Assembly: GCF_042242105.1 (NCBI RefSeq) | Contig: NC_092016.1 | Span: 9,314,501-9,378,500, forward strand | DNA: 64,000 bases | Direction of reading: 5' to 3' | Origin: Pempheris klunzingeri | Taxonomy: Eukaryota > Chordata > Actinopteri > Acropomatiformes > Pempheridae | In this document: positions 44,650 to 56,000 of the stretch, in pieces | How the letters are laid out: each line of letters opens with the position of its first letter | How positions within the stretch are numbered: position 1 is the first letter of the stretch | The notes under the pieces: generated by a model | Told to the model about the DNA's origin: nothing | Database searches by the model: none | The model's input: only the letters and a program-made list of their open reading frames with translations | Translations under genes and position numbers: made by a program

Positions 44650-44910
44650 TTGTGTGTGTATGTGTGTGTGTGTGTGCTTCTGTGTGTGTGTGGGAGCTCG
44701 TGTTGACTCACAGTTACAATAATGACTCTGGCAGAGCAGAGGATGAACAGCTCAGACTGACTGTAAAGAGCAGAGAGAGAGAGAGAGAGAGAGAGAGTGA
44801 AAGAGGAAAGGGGGCTGTGCTCTGCCTGGCATCTCCATCTCTCTGCCGCTCGCTTGCTCACTCACTCACTCGCTCACACTCACTCACACACACACACACA
44901 CACACACACT
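44650..44910. repeat. Cluster of three microsatellites
   Basis: (TG)n at about 44651-44692, (GA)n at about 44775-44798 and (CA)n at about 44883-44909 lie within 260 bp. The 142-residue frame over them is an artefact of the repeats. Confidence 0.9.
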
Positions 44911-46210
44911 CATACAGGGAGAAGACAACCCTGAGGACTACAGCCCTTACAGTACAGTACCCCTCTGTACTGTGTGGAGTTTTAGACGGAGGTTTCAGTC
45001 GGAGCAGCAAGTGTGAACATTTGTCCAGGGAGGAAAGAATCCATCATGTTGTAGGTGACGGATCATTTGCAACAGGTTAGTGTTTGTGTTCATGTGGCCA
45101 TTTATATGTGTTTTTTTTTGTTATTTAGCGTTATAAAGACAAATATGATGTTTCTTGTACTGTCTTACTGTTTCACAACTTGTCTTAAACTGCATGATTT
45201 TATTGGATGATACCGAAAGTGACGTAGCAGTTTCACTTTCAGTCTATTTTTGACTGGCAGTCAGTCACCTGTAGCCATGCCCGAGTGACTGATCTCTATC
45301 AAAACTTGCTGTCAAAGCTTATTTGGCTTCACGTGTATTTCATCTCAGGAGAATTTACTGATAAAGGAGAAACCTCTGCCATGGACAAGATGGACCAGTT
45401 TGTGTTGATGGTGGGAGGAAATTAATCTTGTAGCCTGTCAAAGAAACACTTTCTCTGTGTACTCACAGACAAATGTGATGCGAGAATGTGAGTCTATGAG
45501 ATTGATTTTCAAGCCTCAGCTTCCTTCCTTAATACTAAATGATCTTAGGTATTTGAGTATCCATACAGCACCTTTCTGTCTTTATTCCTCTCTCTTGCTC
45601 TCATACCTAAACGTTGCATAAGTGAGTGCCAGGTGACCACACCTGGATCCTGTCCTACATCGGCGGAGGTATATATAGCTGCAGAGCACTCTCCCTGCAA
45701 ACCTCGTTCTGTCATTTAAATCTTTCGTCTGATGAAGTCTTCCTTTGTCTACACAGTAACTGATCTCAGACAAGACGATAAAGGTTCACACTAATTAACA
45801 GTAGTCTCTAAAATCCCCTGATTACTCATCTTCCACCATCAAATACGTCGACATTGTTTTCCATATTCTGACACAAGTAATCAAATTTCTGTGTCTGTTA
45901 TGCACTCCTCTTTTTACATACCCATCACCATATACGCTTTCATAGACAGGAGGCTGTTCACCGGTGTTCGTGTTAACTGCCTCCTCCAATTGAAAAGCCC
46001 AGGAACTATTATTCTATGACTCATCTGTCACAAGGTTGATTGCTTTCAGTGGAGGAAGCAGAGCTGTTGTCACGGGACGTGACATCTCACTTAAAGTGTT
46101 GACATCATAGGCGGTTTATGGACATGGAGATGAACTGACTAATCTTCAGCTCACTGTCCTGTAGTTTTAGACGGGTGGGGTTTTTTTTACATCATAACAG
46201 CATCCTGTAG
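44911..46210. other. Intergenic DNA with a possible 5'-exon-like patch
   Basis: 44920-45080 is less AT-rich and ends in CAACAGGTTAGTG, a weak donor. At 45668-45676 there is GGTATATATAG, a TATA-like box, with no clear ORF downstream. Neither is enough to call a gene. Confidence 0.25.
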
Positions 46211-46214
46211 ACTC

Positions 46215-46500
46215 CTGTCACATCCCCTTAAAGCAATAGTTAGAGATTGTCTGTCCATTCAGTATGAGGGGAAAAAGCTAGCCTCTGTCTCCAGTCTTTA
46301 TGCTAAGCTAAGCTAAGCTGCTGGCTGCAGCTTTGTATCAGGACCTCTTTGATGATGCTAACATGTGCCTGCATGTCACATGAGCAAAAAAAAACTTTTT
46401 CATTGGAAGTATATCATCTCAGAGTAATCAATCAGCACTTTTTCTGCTTTTTAGCTTTTAATTAAAAGTGCCATTTTTGAGGGTAAATGCTTCAAATAAT
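46215..46500. repeat. Copy of the AGCTAAGCTAAGC fold-back family
   Basis: GAGGGGAAAAAGCTAGCCTC, then GTCTCCAGTCTTTATGCTAAGCTAAGCTAAGCTGCTGGCTGCAGC. The reverse complement of the core GCTTAGCTTAGCATAAAGACTGG matches the other copy at 48058-48095. Confidence 0.75.
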
Positions 46501-47820
46501 AAAGTCACCCTTAAGGTGTGTCCAACTCACGCTCGCCTCACCTGCTGAACAAACTGATCGGATTCATCAGCCAGTACTTCAGGAGCATAAATCAGTCCTG
46601 CTTTGCTCGGGCCGACAAGCCTCCGTGCTCATGTCATGATGAATAGGAAACCTTTCTACTACATTCACTCACTGCTCCCTTCCTCATCTCTCTGCCTCAC
46701 GAGCACATGATTGCACATATTCACGGGGTTATACCTTCCACCATTAAGGATAATTGCTCTGCTTGCCCTAGGTGTGAACTCACTTAAGCGCGTTGAGGAG
46801 CATTCCGTCTGATACGAGCGTGAAGCTGCCGTGGGGGACGCACAACCTTCAGAGCTCAGGGGAATGATATGTTACAATCAGTCAATCATCCACCATGAGG
46901 CAGAGTTTCCACTGACTTCTGCTCCCCATATCTGAGTAATGACTGACTGACTGACTCACTGCTCTGAATTCTTGGGTGCTCGATGACTCCAGACAAAGAT
47001 ATTGGAGTGATGAGAGATAAATTGATGACTACACTTTCTCTGGATGCCTCCTGATGTCTCATTCATTTAACTGTGGCACTGTCATCATCCCAGTTTGATG
47101 ACGCAGACCATTTACCATCAAGGAGGGTAGAATTTAATTTCCTTTCTCTTAATTCATCTAGGGTTGTTTTTATGTGATGGAGCAAGATTGGACTGCGCAA
47201 ATGTCCTCTCCTCGGATGACATGTATGTGCTATCTTTTACCTTTTTTGTCTCTGTGCGTTGTATTTGGATTTATTTACATGAGGTTTGGCCCATGAGCGT
47301 GGAAGGAAGGGGAAGAGGAGGTGTGATGAACAATGTGTCACGTAATAAACCTTCACCCCCCCCCTCAGCTCCTGTTCAAATTAAGCCATCTGGGAACAAA
47401 CATGAGTCATAGCTCCTGTAGTGACTTAGACCTGCTCGACCTGTTACTTTTATGTTACGCACTTAATGTCAACAGTCGCCAGTTATTTCTATAGCTCAGA
47501 CCTGACCATTCAACCATGATGCCTGTTTTTTAATCCACTTCTTGCCTCTCTTCCAGCCTACCTGCTGCTGTTTTTTTTTTTTTTGACATAAAGACATCCA
47601 CATTTAAATTTTTTGCAAGGCAGTGATTTATAGTTGCCAGCAATGTCATAACACCTTTTCTTGACCAGTGTTTGACCTTACAGACTAACCTGAATGGTGG
47701 GTTTGTCCTTGTGAGGTGATGACTGATACTGCCCTGACATGAGAGGGGCGGCATTGAGGCGTTCAGTGCTTCCTGTTACTCAGCCTCTTCGTTCTCAGTT
47801 TGTCCTTTTCTCCAGCACCT
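46501..47820. other. Intergenic DNA, no gene seen
   Basis: No supported exon. The ORF at 47164-47412 has no recognisable features. Homopolymer runs occur near 47358 (C) and 47571 (T). Confidence 0.35.
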
Positions 47821-47825
47821 TCAAC

Positions 47826-48420
47826 TCTTCAAGAAATATTTTGACATTTATGGAAACATACATTGTTGTAGAGAGTTAGAGGAGAAGAATGATACCACTA
47901 ACAAAACTCACCTTCCAGCACCTCTAAAGTTCGCTAGTTAACATATTTATATCTCTATGTTTGAATCCCAATGATTAGAGAATGACAAATTGGGGTTTTA
48001 GTGAACTTTAGAGGCATTGGTGTAAAGATATTGTTACATTCAGACATTGTTTAGCTTTAGCTTAGCTTAGCTTAACATAAAGACTTGATGCAGGGGAAAC
48101 AGCTAGCTTAGCTATATGCAAAAGTTATCAAATCCACCGTCTAGAACCTCTGACGTACAATAACCACCATGTCATATGTTGTTGGACCAGTTTGAAAAGT
48201 AAATGTTAGAGGTGCTAATGGGTTGGGTTTTTTTCCGCGTCAGACAGAGCCACACCAGCTGTTTCCGGTCTTACTGCTAAGCTAAGCTAACCATCTGCTG
48301 GCTGTGGCTTCATATTCAGCGTACAGACATGAGAGTGGTGTCAGTCCTCTCATCAAACTCTCAGCAAGAAGGTCAGAATGTTTGTTAATCCCTTAAAACA
48401 CCCTCAGCAATGTTAAAATG
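47826..48420. mobile_element. Fold-back repeat, near-complete copy of a percomorph family
   Basis: AAGAAATATTTTGACATTTATGG, AGAGAGTTAGAGGAGAAGAATGATACCACT, CCAGCACCTCTAAAGTTCGCTAG, TAGCTTAGCTTAGCTTAACATAAAGACTTG and CAGGGGAAACAGCTAGC, then the inverse motifs GCTAAGCTAAGCTAACC, CTGCTGGCTGTGGCTTCATA and GTGGTGTCAGTCCTCTCATCAAACTCTCAGCAAGAAGG. The left AGAGTTAGAGGAGAAGAATGATACCAC pairs with the right GTGGTGTCAGTCCTCTCATCAAACTCT, so the ends are inverted repeats. Confidence 0.75.
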
Positions 48421-51400
48421 TCATCTCAATCAAACATCAAACATGTTTCCATAAGTATCCTGATGTCTGAAGCCTGATATGATTGTTTTACTGTCATGTT
48501 TGTTTCGAATGAGTTTGGTCTGTAGCTAAGAACTCTGGTTCGGCCCGCTGACCCAGGTGGGTGGAGTACCAGGAGACACCCGGGGGTTTCCTCTGAGCTT
48601 TGCTGACGCTGTCTCTACAGAAATATCCCTTTGAGCTTCCTGAGGTTCACTTTAAAATTTCTCTCACCACTGGGTCACTGGTTTGGCTCTGGCTTTTAAT
48701 GTAACCACACCCTCTGCTGTTCGTTTGTAGAATGGGCCGTCGTGCTGTGAGATGGGGCAAACTCCAGACAGTTTCCATCTTCAGACAGCTACTTTCGACA
48801 TACATCTGCATCCAGTTATCAGCGCGAGGCTCTCCAGCCCGTATTACACCATATCAGAGATTTATTTTTCCGAGCCCAACATGGTTTGTATTGCATGTTT
48901 CAAATATAACGCACTATAAAAATGCAAATCCACGAAAGCAGAAGACTTGTTGAGTTCAGGACTGCACTCAGAAACTGATTTCATTTGGTGACGTAGATGT
49001 TTGTACATGGTCTCTAGCACCATATGAAATCAGTGTTCTGGGAGGTGGACTATCAGCATGTACAGGAATTGTACATGAGTGAAATATGAGATGTTCCTGT
49101 AATCCCAAAAAGTAGGTCACGTTTGTATAAATTACTGGAGCTTCATTCACTAACCAATCACAGCTGCTGTCCTGCTTCTTGTTAAATAAAGAGAAGAAGA
49201 AACAGTCGCCTCGTGTTGTTCATGTACAGAGCTTTTCTATTGAAGCGTCCAGACTACCTCACATTTCTTCTCTCATTTAAATCCAGTAACTTCAGCACAC
49301 AATCCAGTGCCTACATAACTTCAGAGATCCATCACATCTGCTGTCAGCTATTATGCACCTTTTATATTGAATGAACTGTAATCTGTCCCCAAACTAGAGT
49401 CATTCATTACCCTTGGAGATTCTGCCTCTTTAATTCCTATTATTGTGTAATTGTGTACATTTCTTGTTCTGTGTGTCTTTGCGAATGTTTCTTGTTCTCA
49501 GGTCTCTCTTGTGAAATAGATCTTAATCTCAGTGAGACCACCTGATTTAATAAAGATCAAATAAAAATCTTCTGTCTCCCTTTGCCCCAAATTTACATTT
49601 TACACACATCTGCTTTTATTAACAAGTTCTGGACCAATTGGCTTTCATTATAAATAAAAGGTTTCTGTGCATTTCTATAAAAGACTGGAATCAGCATATA
49701 TTGTATGCATCACAGATAAAATAACTTCATCGCAATAAAACATTTCCATACATTTGCTACCATACATTTACATGTCACTGGTGGCCTTTGTTACATTTAC
49801 TTGCACCCTGTCAACTGGAGATAACAGCTTTATCTCTGATGAGCACTCAAGGTCTTTCAATTGAAATGGCATAATCCATCTGCCTCATTTAACCTGCTGT
49901 AGTTCTTTTAAATCTGTTACATAAGAAATGTTTAAAACTATCATGACCTGTTGGGTTCAATAGAACTAATGAATACCTTGAAAGTTTCTTCTTCACCAGG
50001 AAGTCCACTGTTATGAAGCTTTTGATCGCACAATCTTCATCACCAGAGTTTGCCCTGTTTTTATGGAACTGTAGATGATCAAATCCATTTTTAACACCTG
50101 AAGACTTCTTGACCATTGTCTCTTAAAAGCAGATATTCATTTTATATGAAAGAAAGCTCCAGAACAGCTGCTGAATGGACCTTGTTTTGTCAAATATGTC
50201 CATGAGTTTGTGTGCTCGTTTTTATCTCATCCAACCAAAAGCTCACATCACTACAGATGGTTTCAGCTTACAAACTGTCAGCCATAAGTATGAAGCTACA
50301 GGACACATCTTCTCATCCATTTCAAAATGGCCTCTCCAGCCTGACTTTATGAAGACATTAAAGCAGTGATGTCAGGCACCATATTTCATGTGACCGACAG
50401 GTATGTTGATTAAAGTGGAATAAATGGCCCCACTGAGGTGATGATGTGCTCGTGAAGGACACAGCTTTAGGGTCCAAAGAGCTCATCGTGTCCCGTTTGA
50501 CTGATGGTCTGGTCGTCCAGTAGAGGACGCTTAAACAGGCCCACAGACTATCTATAAAATCTAATCCTGAGGAAAAGGTTTATTGCACATCATCAGTCTT
50601 AACTTAAGATGACATTTCATTTCAATGAAAAGTCAAGAAATTTGGAGGGAATTAATGACGTGACAGTATTTTGAATTTTAAATGCATTGCCTTCATTGAA
50701 ATGAAAATATATTATAAAAGCAATATAAATTAAACGAAAATCAATAAAATATGACACCTTATACTAAAAATGGAGCCACAAACATTTTCTATGCAAATAA
50801 AATTCATTTTACATGTTCAGCATTTACATTTAGTCAAATCACCCTCATAGAAACAGCACTGACACAACCTGCAGGTGTTCTGTGTTCTTGTTGTTGTGAT
50901 GCAACAGGAGCACTGACTCAAAATGTTCATCTTCTTTTTTTCAGTGTGAATAAAACAGAATAAAAACCACATAATCTATAAAACAATGTTAACATTGTAA
51001 CAAAAACACAAACTAATTAAAAAAACATGAACAAAACTGGCAACCTCAGAGCTGTGACTTACTTCGATATAGATCAAAACATATTTGGTCAAATGAAAGA
51101 TCAATAATAAAAAAAACCCATTGGTAAAAAGGTTCAGAATCCTAAAATTTTCACATTTTAAAGACAGTATTAAAGTTGTAATCAAATAGTCCTTGACAAT
51201 GTAACTGTAATCCATATTATCATCATTGAAATTATTTGGAGTGAGAAAATATGACCTAAAGATGAAATTAATGGTTCTCAATCTCATGCAATAAATCTGA
51301 TAATAAAATCGTATGTGTTTATCAATTCACTTTTTATATATATTTATCCCCGGTTTCCACTAATAATATATATTTTAAGCACTCCACTGCTGATAACATC

Positions 51401-51540
51401 CACTGTATTTATAAATCTGAATATGTTTCATGGTTGGCTTGTTTCCTATTATTCCCCGCCTGGTGAAAAACATAATTTGGCTGCTTTCATGGCCCTCCTA
51501 TAGAATTCCGCCTGGCCCCTCCCATCTCATGGTATCCTAG
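48421..51540. other. Intergenic DNA upstream of net1
   Basis: AT-rich with no supported exon. The minus-strand frames at 49889-50116 and 50976-51287 are AT-driven. The net1 promoter begins at the right edge. Confidence 0.4.
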
Positions 51541-51565
51541 CAGCAGAGCACCGGGCCCTCTCCTG

Positions 51566-51595
51566 ATTGGTCCGTTTCCAAGAATCCGCCATATT
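51566..51595. promoter_or_regulatory. net1 core promoter motifs
   Basis: An inverted CCAAT box (ATTGG, 51566-51570) and a YY1-like CCGCCATATT (51586-51595) lie 155-185 bp before the net1 ATG, in the only clearly GC-richer stretch of the area. Confidence 0.5.
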
Positions 51596-51750
51596 CAAAC
51601 TTCCGCCGTGGTGTGTGTTCTGTTGTCATCGATCTTCTGCTTTCTTTGTACATATCGGGCCAGTTTTCATACGTCTGGATTTTATCTTTTATTCACTTAG
51701 CCATAACTGCGTCTCGGTATAATCGATATTAAAACGAAGCCTCCTGCAAA

Positions 51751-53000
51751 ATGGAAGAAAATGAGGAAGTTAGCGGGACGACGGTGGAAAATATAAAGCC
51801 TAAACTTCGTAGGATGTCATCGAGGACGTCCACCAGCAGTGTCGTCAGCGCCGCGGAGCCGCGCAAACAAACCCTCCGGAGAAACAACTCCAAAAAGTAA
51901 GCAGAGCATATGTGATATCTGTTAATTATATTTATGCATCCATTTCGAAGTTTCATTGGAAATGGAGAATAACTTTAGCACATTTGGGCTAGCTAACGTT
52001 AGCCAACGGTGAGCAGAGCTGTTGTTGTAACTGGCAAACGATGCTTTCAAGTGCACCTCGGAATCCACATTATTCGTATGAACTTGATTTGGCACAATTA
52101 TGCTTATATAGTCATTTATTGATAAATATCACTTCCATTACCATTGATTATATGGCTGAAACCATCTGTCAACTGATTAAGAAAAACTTTTTCAGGCAAA
52201 AATGCCAGCCATGGTTCCAGCTTCTAAAATGTGACATTTTGCTGTTTATCCCCATTTACATCACTTAACATTGAATATCCTTGGGTTTTATACTGTTGGT
52301 CAAACAATATGAATATGACATGAATATAATCATTGTCTCTGTAGGGGGCCTGTGATTGGCAGTTTTCTCAATTTTGACATTTTATAGACAAAATGATTAC
52401 TCAAAATTCACTTTATTAATCAATAATGAAGCATAATAATTAGTTGAAGCTATAATTGATCATATCTCCATTTTCAGTTGTTCGTGTAGCTATTGTAGTT
52501 TTTTATTATAAAGTTAGCTGCTGATTACATGAGGTAGACTTTCTCTGTAAAATGCTAAAATACCAGCCACGTATATGTTTACATTTTATTACATTTAGTT
52601 GCACCAAACGCAGGTTAATAGGTTTTAATATCTGCACATAGCATTGTTATCAGTTTTATATTGTATTGTGTATATTTCCACTAGCTACTGGGCAGTATTG
52701 GCATCCTGATTTCTCTGCCTGTATTTTATTTAAATGTCTCTTGAATAGCAACACAATAATGCATCATGGTCTTCTTCCAACTCTGCATGTCTGCATAGTT
52801 AAACCTGTATTTGCTCTTATACAAATAAAGTACAAACTTTATTAATATCTGCAGATGAGGTTGGCTTTGAATATGTCGCTGCTTTTCCAAAATATAGTCA
52901 TTTGTGATGATGATTTATGAAAGAGCCAAAACTAAAGAAGGAATATTTTTGACCTACATAATAATTAGCTTGTAAGTGTTACTATGTTTACATACTCCCC

Positions 53001-53048
<48 letters not shown>

Positions 53049-56000
53049 TCACATCCCAATGGCTTGCCTTGCAGATACATTTGCCAGTTATTTTCATCAC
53101 TTTCTTTCATATTTCACTCTCAACTCACAATTCTGTTATTATTCCAACGTGACTTGAAGGCAGGACTACAAGAAGAGAGGACGCTGTTTAGCAGCATGTT
53201 CAGCTGACCCTGGCTTTGACAGCACCCTCGGGGTGTCTTTCACAAAGAAGAAGACATTGTTACTCTCTATAGTGGCACTGTTTCGTCACCACAACTGAAA
53301 TTTCTCTGCAGCAGCAGCAGAGAGCAGTCCAGCTCCTTACATGGTTTTAAACATTATCACCCTTCAGTCATCATACGGTAACAGTGACAAGAACAAAAAT
53401 AGCATTCAAAAGGAATCCAGCATATAAAAAGAAAGGAAATTCATTCCCCATAAAAACAATTATTCCCTGTCTTCTCCTGGATACATTCGATTTACCACCC
53501 TCATATGATAGATACAGAGAATTAATACATTATTCTTGAAATTCAGGTGAAGCTCAGTCATGTGTTAAAGTCTTGATTTGCTGTTTGAAATGTGTTTCAG
53601 CTGCCAGTGCCAGAATCCGCCCGTCTTTATAAATACGATATCCTCAGCAGAGTATTTGTTACCCCATAAACAGTTACAGCATGAAATAAGCCAAGCTGTC
53701 ATTCTGCACTGCAGCATCTAAAATTGTTTTCATTGCTGATTATTTGTCTCATTTCCTGTAGACCTCCACTGCAGAGAGGCAGCTCCTTCACCTTCCTCAC
53801 CCCTGGGACTCCGTGGGATTTCAGTCTTGTGAGTCAATATTGACGACATGATGGCATCATTTTAGATTGCTGTGATCACACCCTCACACCTATGCTCTGT
53901 TAAAATAAAAGTTTATTCATATCTTGTATCATTAACACATGCAATTCCATATTATTATGAGTTAGCTGGGCTGTGATGGATTTATAGTAGAGATGTTGCT
54001 ACATATGTGACCAGTGCGTATTCTTATGTTGCTGCAGAAGAGAAAGCGCAAAGAGAAGGAGGATGACACGGTCAGTCTGTCCAGCTTCGATCTAAAGGTG
54101 AGAGTCGGCACAGCTTCCTGTCTGTCCGTTCGGTGCAGGTCTAGCGTAGCACCCTTGAACGTGTCCTCACAACAAACTTCTAATCCTTCTGCATGACTCA
54201 GGCACTCACCACAGACAGCCATGTGTGCTCTTGTGTGTTATGAGCTCAGGATAATCCCACTATCCCTTAGACTGGCACAACGGTCCGCCTGAGGAAATAA
54301 CAGTGGTGAAAGGAAATCTGAGCCTCACTGTCCCTCAACGTTATCACAGTGTCCTCGCTCTGTGAAATTGGTTTAATATACTTTCAATAAAACGTCAACA
54401 ACATACATTTTCATTTTGACACTGTAATAAAAGTTAGCTACAATATTGGAGAGTGGAATAAAACAATGTATTTGTTGTTTTTCCTGACACATTTAGAGTG
54501 GTTTCTCAGCAGGATAAATCACACTAAACAAAAGCAGTGTTTTATGGTATATTGTTATAATAACAAATCACATATACTGGGAACTTTGAAATAAACAATA
54601 CTGTATTATTCAGGATATTGTTACACCTTTATTGTCAGAACTAAATATTAATAGGACATGTTAAATTCCTAATAAGTATTTTATTAGACTGTGTGGCTGG
54701 TATATGTGCCCCGTGTGGCTAGCCACAGGAAACTGACACCCACTGATGGCATCATTGTCAGTTGTACCAGCTGTGCAGGGTGCATGCAGCTTCAGGACGC
54801 CAAGAGTTAGTTTTTCCAACAGTTTTTTTTAGTTACTTGATGATTAGATAAAGTTTAATGTTTACTCTCTTTCTTTACTTTGGGTTGCTGCGGTATATCC
54901 GGTTTTGGCTGTTTGAGTTCATACACACACGTTACCCTTCAACTGTCAATTGTGAGAGACCTGCTGAATAACTTAACTTCAGTTACTCAAACCATGTGTG
55001 TGTTTCTTGGCGATACCAACATGACTTTAATGGACTTCAGAAGGAAGTCATAACATCTATAGAGTACACCTCTGTACAGTTAAGTGGAACTGAAGATCAA
55101 TGTTTGTTTCCTTGATTCCCAGGAGCCAAATAACAAGCGGGTGCGACCTCTGGCCAAAGTTTCATCCCTCGTCAACTTGATATCTCCTTCAAAGAATGGA
55201 GCTGTGCGGCGCTTCGGCCAGACCATCCAGGTAAATGTGACACTTTCGTGGCTCCCCCTCTAATGAATTTAGCTTGTAGAAATTTAAGTTGATTGAAATT
55301 TTGTTTGACTGTACAACATTGCGGTTTTTTTTCTCAGTCAATGTCTTTACGTGGTGAAAATAAGTCACCAGGGATGTCACTCAAAGCCAGCAGCAAGACA
55401 GCCGGTCCCACTCCCACCAAACGCAGAAACAGCACGCTGTGGTCGGAGACGCTTGACGTCCATCAGAAGAGCACATTCTCCACCAAAGAGATCAAGAGAC
55501 AAGAGGTTCTGCAGTTCAGTTATTTTATAGTCTAGACCGGTGTTTCTCAATGTTTGGTGTCAGTGACCCTCAAACTAATACGCATCAGGCCGCAGACCCA
55601 TATTTGATAAAATGGACTCTCAGGGACTCCTGTCTGACAAGATTTGGTATTCCACAGCTGTCTATATTGTAATTTCCAGTCAGTGAAATAATAGTGAAAT
55701 TAAAATATTCCCTGTTTGTCTGGGGACCCCCTGAAACCCCTTCAGGGACTCCCGGGGGGTCCTCAAACCCCGTGCTGAGAACTGCTGGTCTAACGGACAG
55801 TCATCTTAAAAGTACAGAGAGCAGAAAACCTAACTGCCCTGGTTCCTCTTTTGTGTCATTTTCCAGGCCATTCATGAGCTTTACAGGGGAGAACAGGATC
55901 TCATCGAAGATCTCCAACTTGCACGAAAGGTTGGAACATTTTTACTTAAAACTATACAAAAAAATCAAAACATTTACGTCCCCTTTGTGCTCACGCTGCA

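Noticed and set aside
44652-45080. 142-residue ORF
   Set aside because: Its composition comes from TG, GA and CA repeats (VCVCVC, RERERE, THTHTH).
45660-45700. TATA-like GGTATATATAG as a promoter
   Set aside because: No convincing transcript or ORF follows within a reasonable distance.
54100-55120. Alternative first exon for a NET1A-type short isoform
   Set aside because: No ATG-bearing exon with a good donor and a NET1A-like start (MVAHDE) was found in this intron.
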